DNA from: Plenodomus lindquistii
Lineage: Eukaryota; Ascomycota; Dothideomycetes; Pleosporales; Leptosphaeriaceae
Reading direction: 5' to 3'
Assembly: GCA_025504975.1 (NCBI GenBank)
Contig: JANUWI010000008.1
Location: forward strand, 620,001 to 684,000
Length of the DNA: 64,000 nucleotides
Position numbers and translations under genes: made by a program. Positions 55,190 to 64,000 of the stretch are shown here, piece by piece (position 1 is the first letter of the stretch; each line of letters begins with the position of its first letter). Below the pieces are notes generated by a model that saw only the letters and a program-made list of their open reading frames with translations, had not been told where the DNA came from and made no database searches.

Positions 55190-58100
55190 TTACGAATCAA
55201 AAATCGCTCCATACGCTGGGATACCTCTACTCTCCAGATCATAAACCACTTTCATCGTAAATGTCTTATTACTAATGACAATCACAGCCTCGGCGCCACT
55301 CTCCTTCCACATCCTCCACGCCATCAGACTCATATCCGGTTTGCCCTGGGTGCGCGTATTATGAACTACAGCATACGGATCAGCCTTAACCACGCTGTCC
55401 ACAATCTCCTTCCCGAACGTCTGCTCCGGGTGCGGCGCCGTCCAGAGAATGCGACACGGGACTTTACCCGCCAGGATCACAGCGAGGCAGGGGCCGATGC
55501 CCGAGCCCGTTGCGACGAGGATGACGGATCGAAAGAGCGTAGCTATGCGGAGAACGCCACAGGTGGGAGTCCCGCGAATCCAAATGTGTGTGGGAGCGCG
55601 GGAAATGGTGCGCCCGGTGAAGTCGCCTGCGCGGCTGACGATGGAGGAAAATCCGGTCGCGCGGGGACCTGGATTGGCGATGGTGGCGAAGCCGTGCCAG
55701 TCTTGGAGAGGGCGTTCGGCGAGACGCACGGCGGTCCCGGCGGTGGGGTGGGCGTGATCGAACCAGAGGCGGACGGCATGGCTGGAGAGAACTTCAGAGC
55801 GGACGGGGACTTTGCGGAGGAGGACCCAGGGGAAGATGATGGCCATCGTTGCGATTGTGAGGAGCCAGACCGGGGGAGAGCGCAGGTAGGCTTTTGAAGG
55901 GGCGATGCCGGGGTTTAGGTCTTTTGTTGCGAGGAAGGAGTGGACCCAGAGGAGGATGAGGGCTGACCATCCTCCAAAGCGATGCGTCATTTCCCAAAGG
56001 TTGTGGTACTTTGCACGTATCGTGGGTTGCGACAGCGAGCCCATTGTAACGAAAATGACCACTACAATGTAGGACAAGATGGTAGGCGCGAGACTGATAC
56101 GCCGAACGTCAACAGACTTCGTGAGCTCCAGACTCGCTCCTACTGTGAAGATTGTGAACCACATTGTGGCAGCGATCGCACATCCACTATGTATGCCCCC
56201 AATGTGGTAGATCTGTGCACAATATCGACGGATCGCGAGCGGTAAGCTCGTCGGTACTGAGCAGAAGACTGTGAAGAGAAGGTTAATGACTGGATCCGAG
56301 CGCATCAACACAGCCATGCACAAGTTGGCAGCTGCCGCAGTGGCCATGTCCGCAAGAACATACTCCGCAAGCTCATAGTTGCGATAAAGCATGAAGCACG
56401 CCATGGAGATATTTGCGACAATGACAATTGAGAAAAATCGCCGGTACAAAATGAGCAGTCGATATCGAATCCACGATTGACCATGCAGGCCGCGCTTTGC
56501 AGGGAGTACGTCGGGAATCTCGACGACGCTGGTGCCCGCAGAAGAATCGCCAGACTCAGAAGGCTTGCTCGAATAGGCAACCAGACCTTTCTCGGGGTCT
56601 CCGATCGAGGACGGTTCACTTGCCTGAGCGAAGTGTGTTTCTTTCGGTACCGAGATTTCGGTGTGCGGCACTGGCGCCGCGATTTGAGTACCAGAATCAG
56701 CTCGGACGCGTGCCATGGCCAATGTACCAAGAGCCTTTTTATCGATCTTGCCATTCGTGGTCAGAGGAATGGTGGCCACATAATTCCAGAATTTGGGTAC
56801 AGAATAGTATGGCAGATGGCGTTGAGTGAACACGTCCAGATCCTGTTGTTCAACGAAGGTCGCTGCGGTATAGAAGCCATTAAGCTCTCCATCAAGCATC
56901 ATTGCAGCAGCGCGTGTGATACCCGGAAATTTCTAGGATTCTGTTAGTTTCGCTAGCAATATTGAGAGATGGAAAATAGATGTTACCTCAATGACTGTAG
57001 CCACTCCGTCAAGCTCTACGCGGAAGCCCTGCTATCGTCAGTGACTTTCAGATCTGGATTGAGTGAGGAAATACTTTGATCTTGACCTGATCATCCACAC
57101 GACCAAACGTTTCCAGCGAGCCATCCTCCCTCCAACGCACAATGTCGCCCGTGTTGAACATCATAGAGCTGATGAATCATCAGCTATAATACGTGAAACT
57201 GAACTAGTATACGGACCTATCGTCCACGAATCGGTCTCTCTTATATCGTTGCGCTGTCAGCTCAGGAAGGTTGATGTAGCCGCGTGAAACGCCTGCACCG
57301 CCCACCCACATGATGCCTTTTTGACCAAAAGACACGGGCTGTTCATTATCATCCAGGATGTAGCATGTTGTATTTGGTAGTGGTCTTCCAATAGAGATAG
57401 GTGTACCAGAGACATGTCGATGAGCGGAGTTGAGAATTGTTACTTCGGTTGGCCCGCAAATATTGTAGTATGCGATTCCCTTCGACCACTCGTCGGCCAA
57501 TCTGCCAGGATATGAGTACGCAGCATTGAGAGCATGAAAACGACATTGCTTACGCTTGAGGACATGGTTCTCCACCAGTAGCCACGGTACGCAACTGCGG
57601 AAATGAAGCTCGCGAGTACCGAGACAGTATGGATGGCGTCGAGATAAGAGTGTCAACCTTGGAACCGATTAGCAAAAGCGGCACATTGTGACATTCCACC
57701 AGATCTCACCTCTCGTAATGTGGAGTTCCAGTCACTGCCCCTGAGATATAAGGTTCCCCCATTCATAAGACAGCCAAGAATCTCCCAGGCTCCTGCATCA
57801 TCATCAGCTTCATGACTGACATTAAATGGCCATACTGACCCATATCGAATGCGATGTTCAGCACTTGGGCGACCTTGGAACCGACTTTGATTCCCAAATT
57901 TGCCGGTTCGAGTAATAGGGCATTCGTGATGTTCCTATGGGAAACGTCTACTCCCTTTGGCAATCCTGTGCTCCCTTCGAAAACCCTTAGCTATGACTTG
58001 CGCAATTCGCAACAGAGTCTCACCTGAAGTGTAGATGGCGTATGCACCGTCTGTCGGCGCAATTGCGACCAGCGGTCTCTCTGCTGAGTGGCTTACGCCT

Positions 58101-58651
58101 GTGTTGGTGTCCAGTGTGATTATGATGGAGCCACTTGTGGCGCACTTTCGCAGTTTATCCCAAAATCGCGGTAAACAGAGTACGAAACGAGCGTCTGTAT
58201 CATTTATGATGTGCTGTAGACCTTGCTCTGAAGCTACAGCTCCGTCGATAGGCACGTACTGACAACCTGCCTTCAAGATGGCAAAAATTCCAGCGAGCAT
58301 TTCGAAGGACCGTTGCACGACCAGGCACACGCGGTATTTTGGTTTTAGACCAGATTCAATCAGCTGATGCGCGAGGCGGTTCGCCGCAACATCCAATTGA
58401 CCGTATGTGATCGTGTCATCCCCAATTCTGGCAGCAATTGCAGCCGGATGAGAATCGACGATACTTTCAAATGCTTCATGGATCAGTCGATGAGGCACTG
58501 GCAGTGGAGGGCCGGTTCCGAAGCGATGTACAAGGTCGAGATTCACGACATGTTTGCTACAAGGACTTGTGCTTGTCGGAGGAGCCATTGGGTAGATTTT
58601 GAGAGAGATATGATTGTAGATAACTGGAAGTTGTTGTGTCGGAACATCCAT
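55190..58651 (-). CDS. TmpL-like adenylation/ferric-reductase-like fusion protein
   Basis: Eight exons: 58651-58024, 57974-57840, 57792-57710, 57657-57554, 57501-57217, 57168-57075, 57028-56987 and 56932-55190. All phases agree and give 1037 aa (1016 if the ATG at 58588 is used). The N-terminal half is an NRPS-type adenylation domain: YTSGSTGLPKG across the first intron, FDMGAWEILGCLMNGG, VATGGEPC, YYNICGPTEVTI, GRVDDQVKIKGFRVEL and TTNGKIDKKAL. No carrier-protein domain follows. About six membrane segments come next, with His in IHSGCAI, MTHRFGGW and LLWVHSF, then a ferredoxin-reductase-like end (DWHGFATI, GFSSIVSRAGDFT, LVATGSGIGPCL). The same architecture is known as TmpL, a redox-homeostasis and virulence protein of Alternaria and Aspergillus. 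Substrate and electron acceptor are unknown. Intact. Confidence 0.88.
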
Positions 58652-60310
58652 TCTCTTATAGCTTGCTAATGAAGCCGGTCTAAGACGGTGGACTACAAGA
58701 CGTCACATCACCTTAATCCCAATACGGGAGCTGCCCTCCGTCGATAAAGCCAGTCAGTCCATGAAGCCAGCTACATATGGATCTGCATAGAGGTATTGCA
58801 GCTTGGATCCTCGAGTATGATAACGCCAGGAGGATGCTTGCAGAATTCCCCTTCTTAGAAACCTGCCGTTAAAGGGTCAAGCTCCGAGGCAGAATACATG
58901 CCATTCGTATGACAGACAAGTAGCATTCGTTGGCTGCTCAAGGGAGACCGGCGGAGTGATAGCAACCATCTCTACTTATTGGATGGGGTGCACATATGCC
59001 AAGTCGATCGCATAGGGGACATCGAGAAGTTGACTCGAAGAAGTGGGCGATCTCAGCCCCTCGCCGACATGCGGTAGCCGCCGCCCTCGAGGAGGCCCAG
59101 AGTTTTTGATGAGTCCGGTGTCGTATTGCGCTGCTAGTGACCCAACGAATGTCCATCCCTCGGCCTATTAAGGAAGTTGTGTGATGGAAGGATGACTGCG
59201 TAAGAGCATTGAACCCCCACCTTCTGTCAATAGGTGCGGAAACATCAAGAAAGTTCAGCTTATCACCTCGAGACAAGTAAATGTTTATGAAAGAAGTGGC
59301 AAACCATTGGTGTAGGTTGGGAACCGGAAACGACCAGATAGATCCAACTTGTGACAGACATTCCAGAGGCCAGTATGGTGTACTGCCATTGTATGAATCA
59401 CGCTCATGATACTAATCGTAGTTAGCAGCTAATACATGGGTGAACAGTGCTTTGTGTTAGGCATATTCGTGAGTATGTACCATGTGTAGCTAGCAGGGCG
59501 CGGCCTGGAGCCAAGTTCAACACTCCGTAGTGTAGGGTAAAGCAGGTGCGTACCCTTACCAAGTTACCATACTAGTACTCCGCCCATTCACAAATTAATG
59601 CAGGGTCTTCTGTCACAAGCCAAAGTAGTGGCCAACAAAACAGCTATCAGAGACGTTCCGCTGAGCAGTTGTGACGTTGACGCGTGGGGTGGGACATACA
59701 TGATGTTTACACGTTGGGTCGTAACCCCGTCTAAGTTTGACGACTTGCTGTTTTGGATCTGGGTTGCATTGGCCTGCTAATTTGTCAAACTTCGACAGGG
59801 GTGCGACGCGACGTGCAAATATTATGTAGGAATCTGCTTTTCGCAAACGGCGCACGCTTCAACATCTGTCCCAATCGTTTCAAGTGGATATATCTCAGCT
59901 GCAGCCAAGCCAGCGATGGCGTTGGAACAAATGGCCGCGCTGTCAGGAACCTTTTGCAGCACTTGGAAGTGACTTACGTGTAGATTATGCGTGAGCTGCA
60001 AGCTGTGGGGTGAATAGGTGCTGGCTTTGATGCAAGGGACGGGTGTCACGGTATGATCCACCGCAATGCGAACGTCTAGGTGACGGCAGGAGTGAACCTT
60101 CCAATCCGAGGTTGAGCCGCCGCTATGTAGGCCATTGCACATATAGGTGCACATTCACCGCGTTCATGTGAACCAGGCCTTGATTCCTCTCTTCAGTTCT
60201 GAATCTATTGATCATTTGTTCGACCTGAGTGCTGTCCTGATCTCATACATCTCCGCCGAAGGAGTAGTCGCATAACCGATTACCAAGTCCAGATTCGCCA
60301 GATAGCTGTT
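58652..60310. promoter_or_regulatory. Divergent intergenic region
   Basis: 1.7 kb between the start codons of the TmpL-like gene (minus) and the enoyl-CoA hydratase (plus). Small frames (58938-59276, 59822-60154 minus) show no domain. Both promoters must lie here; no motif stands out. Confidence 0.45.
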
Positions 60311-61433
60311 ATGGAACCCATTAGAGAAGGATCGCCTTCGTTGGTTGTGACCTGTAAGGACGCTGGCGTGGCTGTGGTAGTGCTGAATCGACCAGAGAAG
60401 CGTAACGCGTTGTCCCAAGATCTGATAAATGAATTGACAGGGGCTATGCGGGGATTGAATGGTTGTCCGACGGTACGCGCCGTGGTACTTAGTGGCTCCG
60501 GAGCTTTTCCATTTTGCGGCATGTCGGAACTCTTTCAGAATCGAGCAGAACGTTGAGACTGATATTGAGCATAGCTGGTGCAGATCTGCGCGATCTAGCA
60601 AAGTTGACTACAGCGGAGGCCACTCGCATAGGTTGGCTCAAAGATGTCGAAGTGGCGTTTGCAAGCTTCCAGAAGCCGATAATAGCAGCGGTTCGAAAAT
60701 ATGCCGTAAGTGTTCTCAGGGTATTTGATAGGACTATGCTTGTCTTTCGTAGTTTCTCATCATAAGGATGAATACTGACAGAAAGCTCTCTAGTTTGGTG
60801 GTGGCTTCGAGCTTGCTCTGATGGTGGATACCCCCAACAAGGTCTTCCCATAAATTCAACACTGACCCCAGCAGTGCGATATGATATTCGCTTCAGCAGA
60901 CGCCCAGTTTGGATTTCCCGAGATCAAGCTGGGAACAATCCCTGGTCTGGGTGGATCACAACGACTGACCAAATCCGTTGGCAAGCATAAGGTGTGCACC
61001 CCACGCGTACTGATTCCAAGATGATTTGTTAATTATAGTGACGAACGATCCACTGATTCGAGCAGGCGATGGAGATGATCTTAACCGGTGCACCAGCCTC
61101 AGCGAGCGAGATGGAACGCTTGGGGGTGGTCAATCGCGTTATGTTGCCAACCCAAGACGTCTTCGATGAGGCTCTGCGAGTCGCACAGACAATCGCTTCG
61201 TATTCTTCACCGACAATTAGCCTGGCGAAGCAATCCGTGAATGCAGGTGAGGCTGCATTGAACCCGATCCTCTTGGACACATTTGACAGACGTGAATAGC
61301 GGAAGCCACGACTCTGAATGCGGGGCTCGAAATCGAACACGCATTATACTACAACAGTTTCTCACTTGCTGATTGTCACGAGGGAATTGCAGCGTTCCTG
61401 GAGAAGCGGCCGGCAAGCTTCCAGCACTGTTGA
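60311..61433 (+). CDS. Enoyl-CoA hydratase/isomerase (crotonase family)
   Basis: Six exons, 60311-60518, 60575-60705, 60794-60823, 60875-60991, 61066-61246 and 61300-61433, give 266 aa, the usual length. Without splicing only fragments are seen. The first intron begins GC (TTTTGCG|GCATGT) and ends ATAG; using it restores the oxyanion block FC-AGADLRDL. Exon 3 is only 30 nt and encodes FGGGFELALM. Catalytic glutamates are E119 (GGGFELALM) and E139 (FGFPEIKLGTIPG), 20 residues apart as in rat mitochondrial hydratase. GLGGSQRLTKSVGK and AMEMILTG follow, and the end SLADCHEGIAAFLEKRPASF is classical. It hydrates trans-2-enoyl-CoA in beta-oxidation or branched-chain amino-acid breakdown. No clear presequence is seen and the C-terminal QHC is not a PTS1, so location is open. 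Confidence 0.9.
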
Positions 61434-62359
61434 TCTGCCGAGGCAAGGTTCCTGGCTGGCTTAGCACGGTACCTTCTCAATTGGAAGCATGGCGCATACA
61501 CAATCAGCCCCTGTGTTCTGCCAATCTTGTATAACCACAACATGGGGTCAATCGCTGCAGAGAACGTGGTATGTCTGGTGGGTCATTTCCTCTAGGCAGT
61601 GTAACGTTAGCTGTTAGTAAAGGTAGCGGCACGGCCTTCGAATCTGAATACCTTGAGGCAAACCTTGTCTATCGACCTGCATAGTCTCCTACAGGAGGTT
61701 GACACGTCGGTTCGCATCCTTCTCAAAGTTCAACAGATAGCAGCTCTAGAACTTGGTCAAATTAAATTGCTCATTTGTCGAGCTTTAGTAAGGATGCAGA
61801 CTGACGTGCCAACCTCCTGCAGAGTGCCGCACATACTACTCGCTGTAGCCATGAAGCCGTGATGTCGTGAGATGTAGTGTTGTGATGTTAGGACGGAGAG
61901 GGGACGACACGAGCGGGTCGCGCGAGCAAGCTTACGTCGCGGCGAGCACGCGTGAGGGGCAGAGCGCGACCTTATACCGCTGAAGAGACTCGAGACCACA
62001 AACACTCGTCATCATGACGCTGACTACAGTGAAAGTGATGAATCATGACACTGAGGCGGTAGAAGTTCTGCCGCGACGAAAAACTGCATGGCAGGTCAAA
62101 TGGTGTGTGTTTAGTCACGTGGTCAGGCCAGAGATGCCCACCTGGGCAGGTGCTCTCTCGTCCATGAACTGGTTCGCTACCATGAGCTTAGCTGCTCGTG
62201 TTATACATGCATCACGACAAATTGCTTTCATCGAATGGTGGCATATAGTGATATAAAGATAAAAATTACCTGTGCAAAAAAATCAAGCCCTCCTAGGCTG
62301 GTATCCAAAGCGCGACAAAAAAAAACGCTTCGATGTGCAACAATCATTGCAAACTCAAA
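61434..62359. other. Convergent intergenic spacer
   Basis: 0.9 kb between the hydratase and the HeLo gene, whose 3' ends face each other. Frames 61653-62256 have no recognisable content. No gene seen. Confidence 0.5.
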
Positions 62360-63949
62360 CTAGTCCTGTTCTGGGCGGCCGAGAACATGATCATGTGTCA
62401 CATCTCTTATATTCTTTGTCTCGATACGGCCCATTCCTGGATACTTGTCGTGGCGGTCAATTAAACTGTTGACCGTACTCACATCCTGTAGATGGTTGTT
62501 ACTGCCTTCGCTGCTGACAGTCTTGATTTGTGAAAGGGCGTATTTGTCGAGCAGTTCGTGCTCGGGAAGTGCCGTGACTTCTCCACCGTTCTCCTCAATT
62601 GCTGGCATATCTTGCTTCTCGTTGTCGACGGCCAAATTCCTCATGCGTGAGTTCAGATCAAGCGGTCCGTTCGGATCTGGTATCGCGCTGAGCGACTTTG
62701 ACCGCACTGATTCAAGTGCATCGCTATCCTTCGATGTGGTGATTTCTGATGGATTTATTTCACCCGCTGAAAGCGAGCGTAGAGGGTCGACGACTTCATC
62801 AGTGCCAGGTGTGCTCTCGGAACGGGGTTTGTTGATGTGCTTGGAACTTTTCGACCAAGATTTGAACTTGAACGCGTTAAGCCAACCAGGCCTCTTCTCT
62901 TTTCCAGCGTTAGGATCGCAAGCTCGCTCAGCAGAGAGTTGTAGATGTGTCTTCTCTGCCGCAGCTGCCTTTGGTGGAGTTGAGCGAATATCATAATCAG
63001 ACTTGCGCCGTCCACCTGCTGGACCTTCGGTAGGAACAACGAGACCCAAACTAGCGCGACGAGTCGCTAGACTCGACTCCTTCAGCTCCTCGTTGATGTA
63101 TTGAAGAGCGGAGTCTACAACTTCGATGTACTCTGGGTAGTCAACTTCGCAGGCTTCACGAATAAGCCTCAGCTTCTCCCAATCTTGCTGGACGATGGAG
63201 CCAGAAAGGTCAGGATGCCATGCCATACATCGAATGTCGCTACGAGTGCCACGGTCAACCTGCTCTTTTACACCCATGAGCTCAATGAGTGAGTCCACCT
63301 CCTTACGCACGGTTGCGACAAAGTGATTGAATCGTGCGCCATCCTTCACGGTCCAGTGGTTGGTTGTCATGCTCATGTTGCGCTTGATGCTTGCGCGTGT
63401 GCCTGTCTGTCTGAGAAGATCTTGCAGCAGCGCGTACTTCTCGCGGAAGCCTTCGAGGCGATTCGTATCCAGGGCGGGGTATTCCAATTTAGAAAAGGTC
63501 TTGGGGCTCTTCATACCGTAGGTGTTCATCAACTCGTCTCGCGACATATTTGACGGTCGCCCTGCAATCTCATGAAGAGATTTTCGTATTTTCGCGTTGG
63601 TGATCTCCTCGTCTAGTCTCGAGTCCCTGACGCCAAAATTGACAGGCAGATGCGGGTCGGGATTCGTGAGTCCTGGGTGGCTAGGAATCATGTGTCGAGC
63701 GATCGTCGCCGGTGGAGCTGAAATGCCAACCGCATCGCCAAAAATCAAGAGCCTGCCCTGTTGCAGACCGAGTTTCGCAAGCGCGACTTTTTGCGCATGG
63801 TCGTTGTCCTTGGATGGATGGATGAGGTTGAAGGCTTCGACGCATGTGCTAAATTGCGTCGCAAGGGAGAAAACATCGGTCAGAATTTGCGCCTTGGTCT
63901 TTCCTGGCGATGCACCCTCTATGGTCTCGACGTTGCTCTTTTCAGTCAT
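62360..63949 (-). CDS. HeLo-domain (prion-inhibition and propagation) protein
   Basis: Continuous frame of 529 aa from the ATG at 63949; the sequence just upstream (CCCCGCAG) resembles a splice acceptor, so an earlier exon outside the window is possible. Residues 15-250 look like a HeLo domain, the helical membrane-acting fold first described in HET-s: ILTDVFSLATQFSTCVEAF, KVALAKLGLQQGRLLIFGDA, and later NHFVATVRKEVDSLIELMG. The middle is disordered and Lys/Ser-rich. The C-terminus, NNHLQDVSTVN and KNIRDVTHDHVLG, vaguely resembles amyloid-signalling repeats. However, GTGAGT at the first motif starts a possible 46-nt intron that would replace the tail. HeLo proteins act in heterokaryon incompatibility and programmed cell death. 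No NLR partner is seen nearby. Confidence 0.75.
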   Translation of the reverse strand: MTEKSNVETIEGASPGKTKAQILTDVFSLATQFSTCVEAFNLIHPSKDNDHAQKVALAKLGLQQGRLLIFGDAVGISAPPATIARHMIPSHPGLTNPDPHLPVNFGVRDSRLDEEITNAKIRKSLHEIAGRPSNMSRDELMNTYGMKSPKTFSKLEYPALDTNRLEGFREKYALLQDLLRQTGTRASIKRNMSMTTNHWTVKDGARFNHFVATVRKEVDSLIELMGVKEQVDRGTRSDIRCMAWHPDLSGSIVQQDWEKLRLIREACEVDYPEYIEVVDSALQYINEELKESSLATRRASLGLVVPTEGPAGGRRKSDYDIRSTPPKAAAAEKTHLQLSAERACDPNAGKEKRPGWLNAFKFKSWSKSSKHINKPRSESTPGTDEVVDPLRSLSAGEINPSEITTSKDSDALESVRSKSLSAIPDPNGPLDLNSRMRNLAVDNEKQDMPAIEENGGEVTALPEHELLDKYALSQIKTVSSEGSNNHLQDVSTVNSLIDRHDKYPGMGRIETKNIRDVTHDHVLGRPEQD

Positions 63950-64000
63950 GACTGCGGGGTAAGCGCAACGTGTTACTTGAGCGCGTAAGAAGAGTGGAAC

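Noticed and set aside
55052..55897. 281-aa plus-strand frame
   Set aside because: Antisense to the NAD-binding part of the TmpL-like gene; low-complexity, no homology recognised.
57204..57656. Initial impression of a frameshift inside the adenylation domain
   Set aside because: The VATGGEPC block lies in another frame of a properly spliced exon (57657-57554); all junctions fit.
60311..61433. Initial impression of a broken enoyl-CoA hydratase with many stops
   Set aside because: Six exons join in phase and restore a complete protein with both catalytic glutamates.
1..64000. CRISPR arrays, bacterial operons, integrases or prophage
   Set aside because: The window is fungal nuclear DNA with spliceosomal introns; no such structures are present.

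Overview
The window is nuclear DNA of a filamentous ascomycete, most likely a dothideomycete of the Pleosporales type. The reasons are: spliceosomal introns of about 42-84 nt with GT..AG ends and CTAAC/CTGAC-like branch sites; fungal gene families (DGAT2, SERCA, hybrid histidine kinase, HeLo-domain protein, BTB protein, a TmpL-like adenylation/ferric-reductase fusion); and a strongly AT- and TpA-rich block at the left edge that looks like a transposon relic altered by repeat-induced point mutation (RIP). Gene models were built by reading both strands and joining exons where splice sites, phase and protein similarity agreed. No RNA gene, CRISPR array or intact transposon was seen.

Layout. 1-1030: AT-rich RIP-like relic. 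1.6-4.3 kb: two tandem related polytopic membrane proteins. 6.1-11.2 kb: housekeeping genes (DGAT2, an STK19-family protein, a TauD/TfdA dioxygenase). 11.4-20.4 kb: a probable cell-surface polysaccharide group, made of a GH16-like/acyltransferase-3 fusion facing a processive GT2 glycosyltransferase, followed by a second acyltransferase-like membrane protein. 20.9-27.2 kb: a decay corridor with a broken MFS transporter and a broken acyl-CoA ligase-like gene on either side of an intact CorA-type transporter. 27.8-30.0 kb: a lysine-rich protein of unknown function. 30.0-34.4 kb: a long stretch without recognisable genes. 34.4-41.6 kb: a soluble hybrid histidine kinase and a four-exon SERCA Ca2+-ATPase. 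42.1-43.9 kb: an AIM9-like kinase-fold gene with two frameshifts.

45.1-52.0 kb is the most unusual part: five small genes in strictly alternating orientation. All encode charged or coiled-coil N-terminal regions followed by Cys/His-rich C-termini. Two of them share a composite module, a Zn2Cys6-spaced cluster followed directly by a CCCH-spaced motif and a conserved PEDGYPN block. A BTB-domain gene with a nine-unit 18-bp coding minisatellite follows at 53.3-54.9 kb.

55.2-64.0 kb: an eight-exon TmpL-like gene (adenylation domain, ferric-reductase-like membrane part, NAD-binding tail), a six-exon enoyl-CoA hydratase with both catalytic glutamates, and a HeLo-domain (HET-s-like) gene at the right edge.

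Several genes carry apparent single-base insertions in short homopolymers (near 22272, 43399, 43798 and 47635). These are either real decay or assembly errors, and raw reads would decide.
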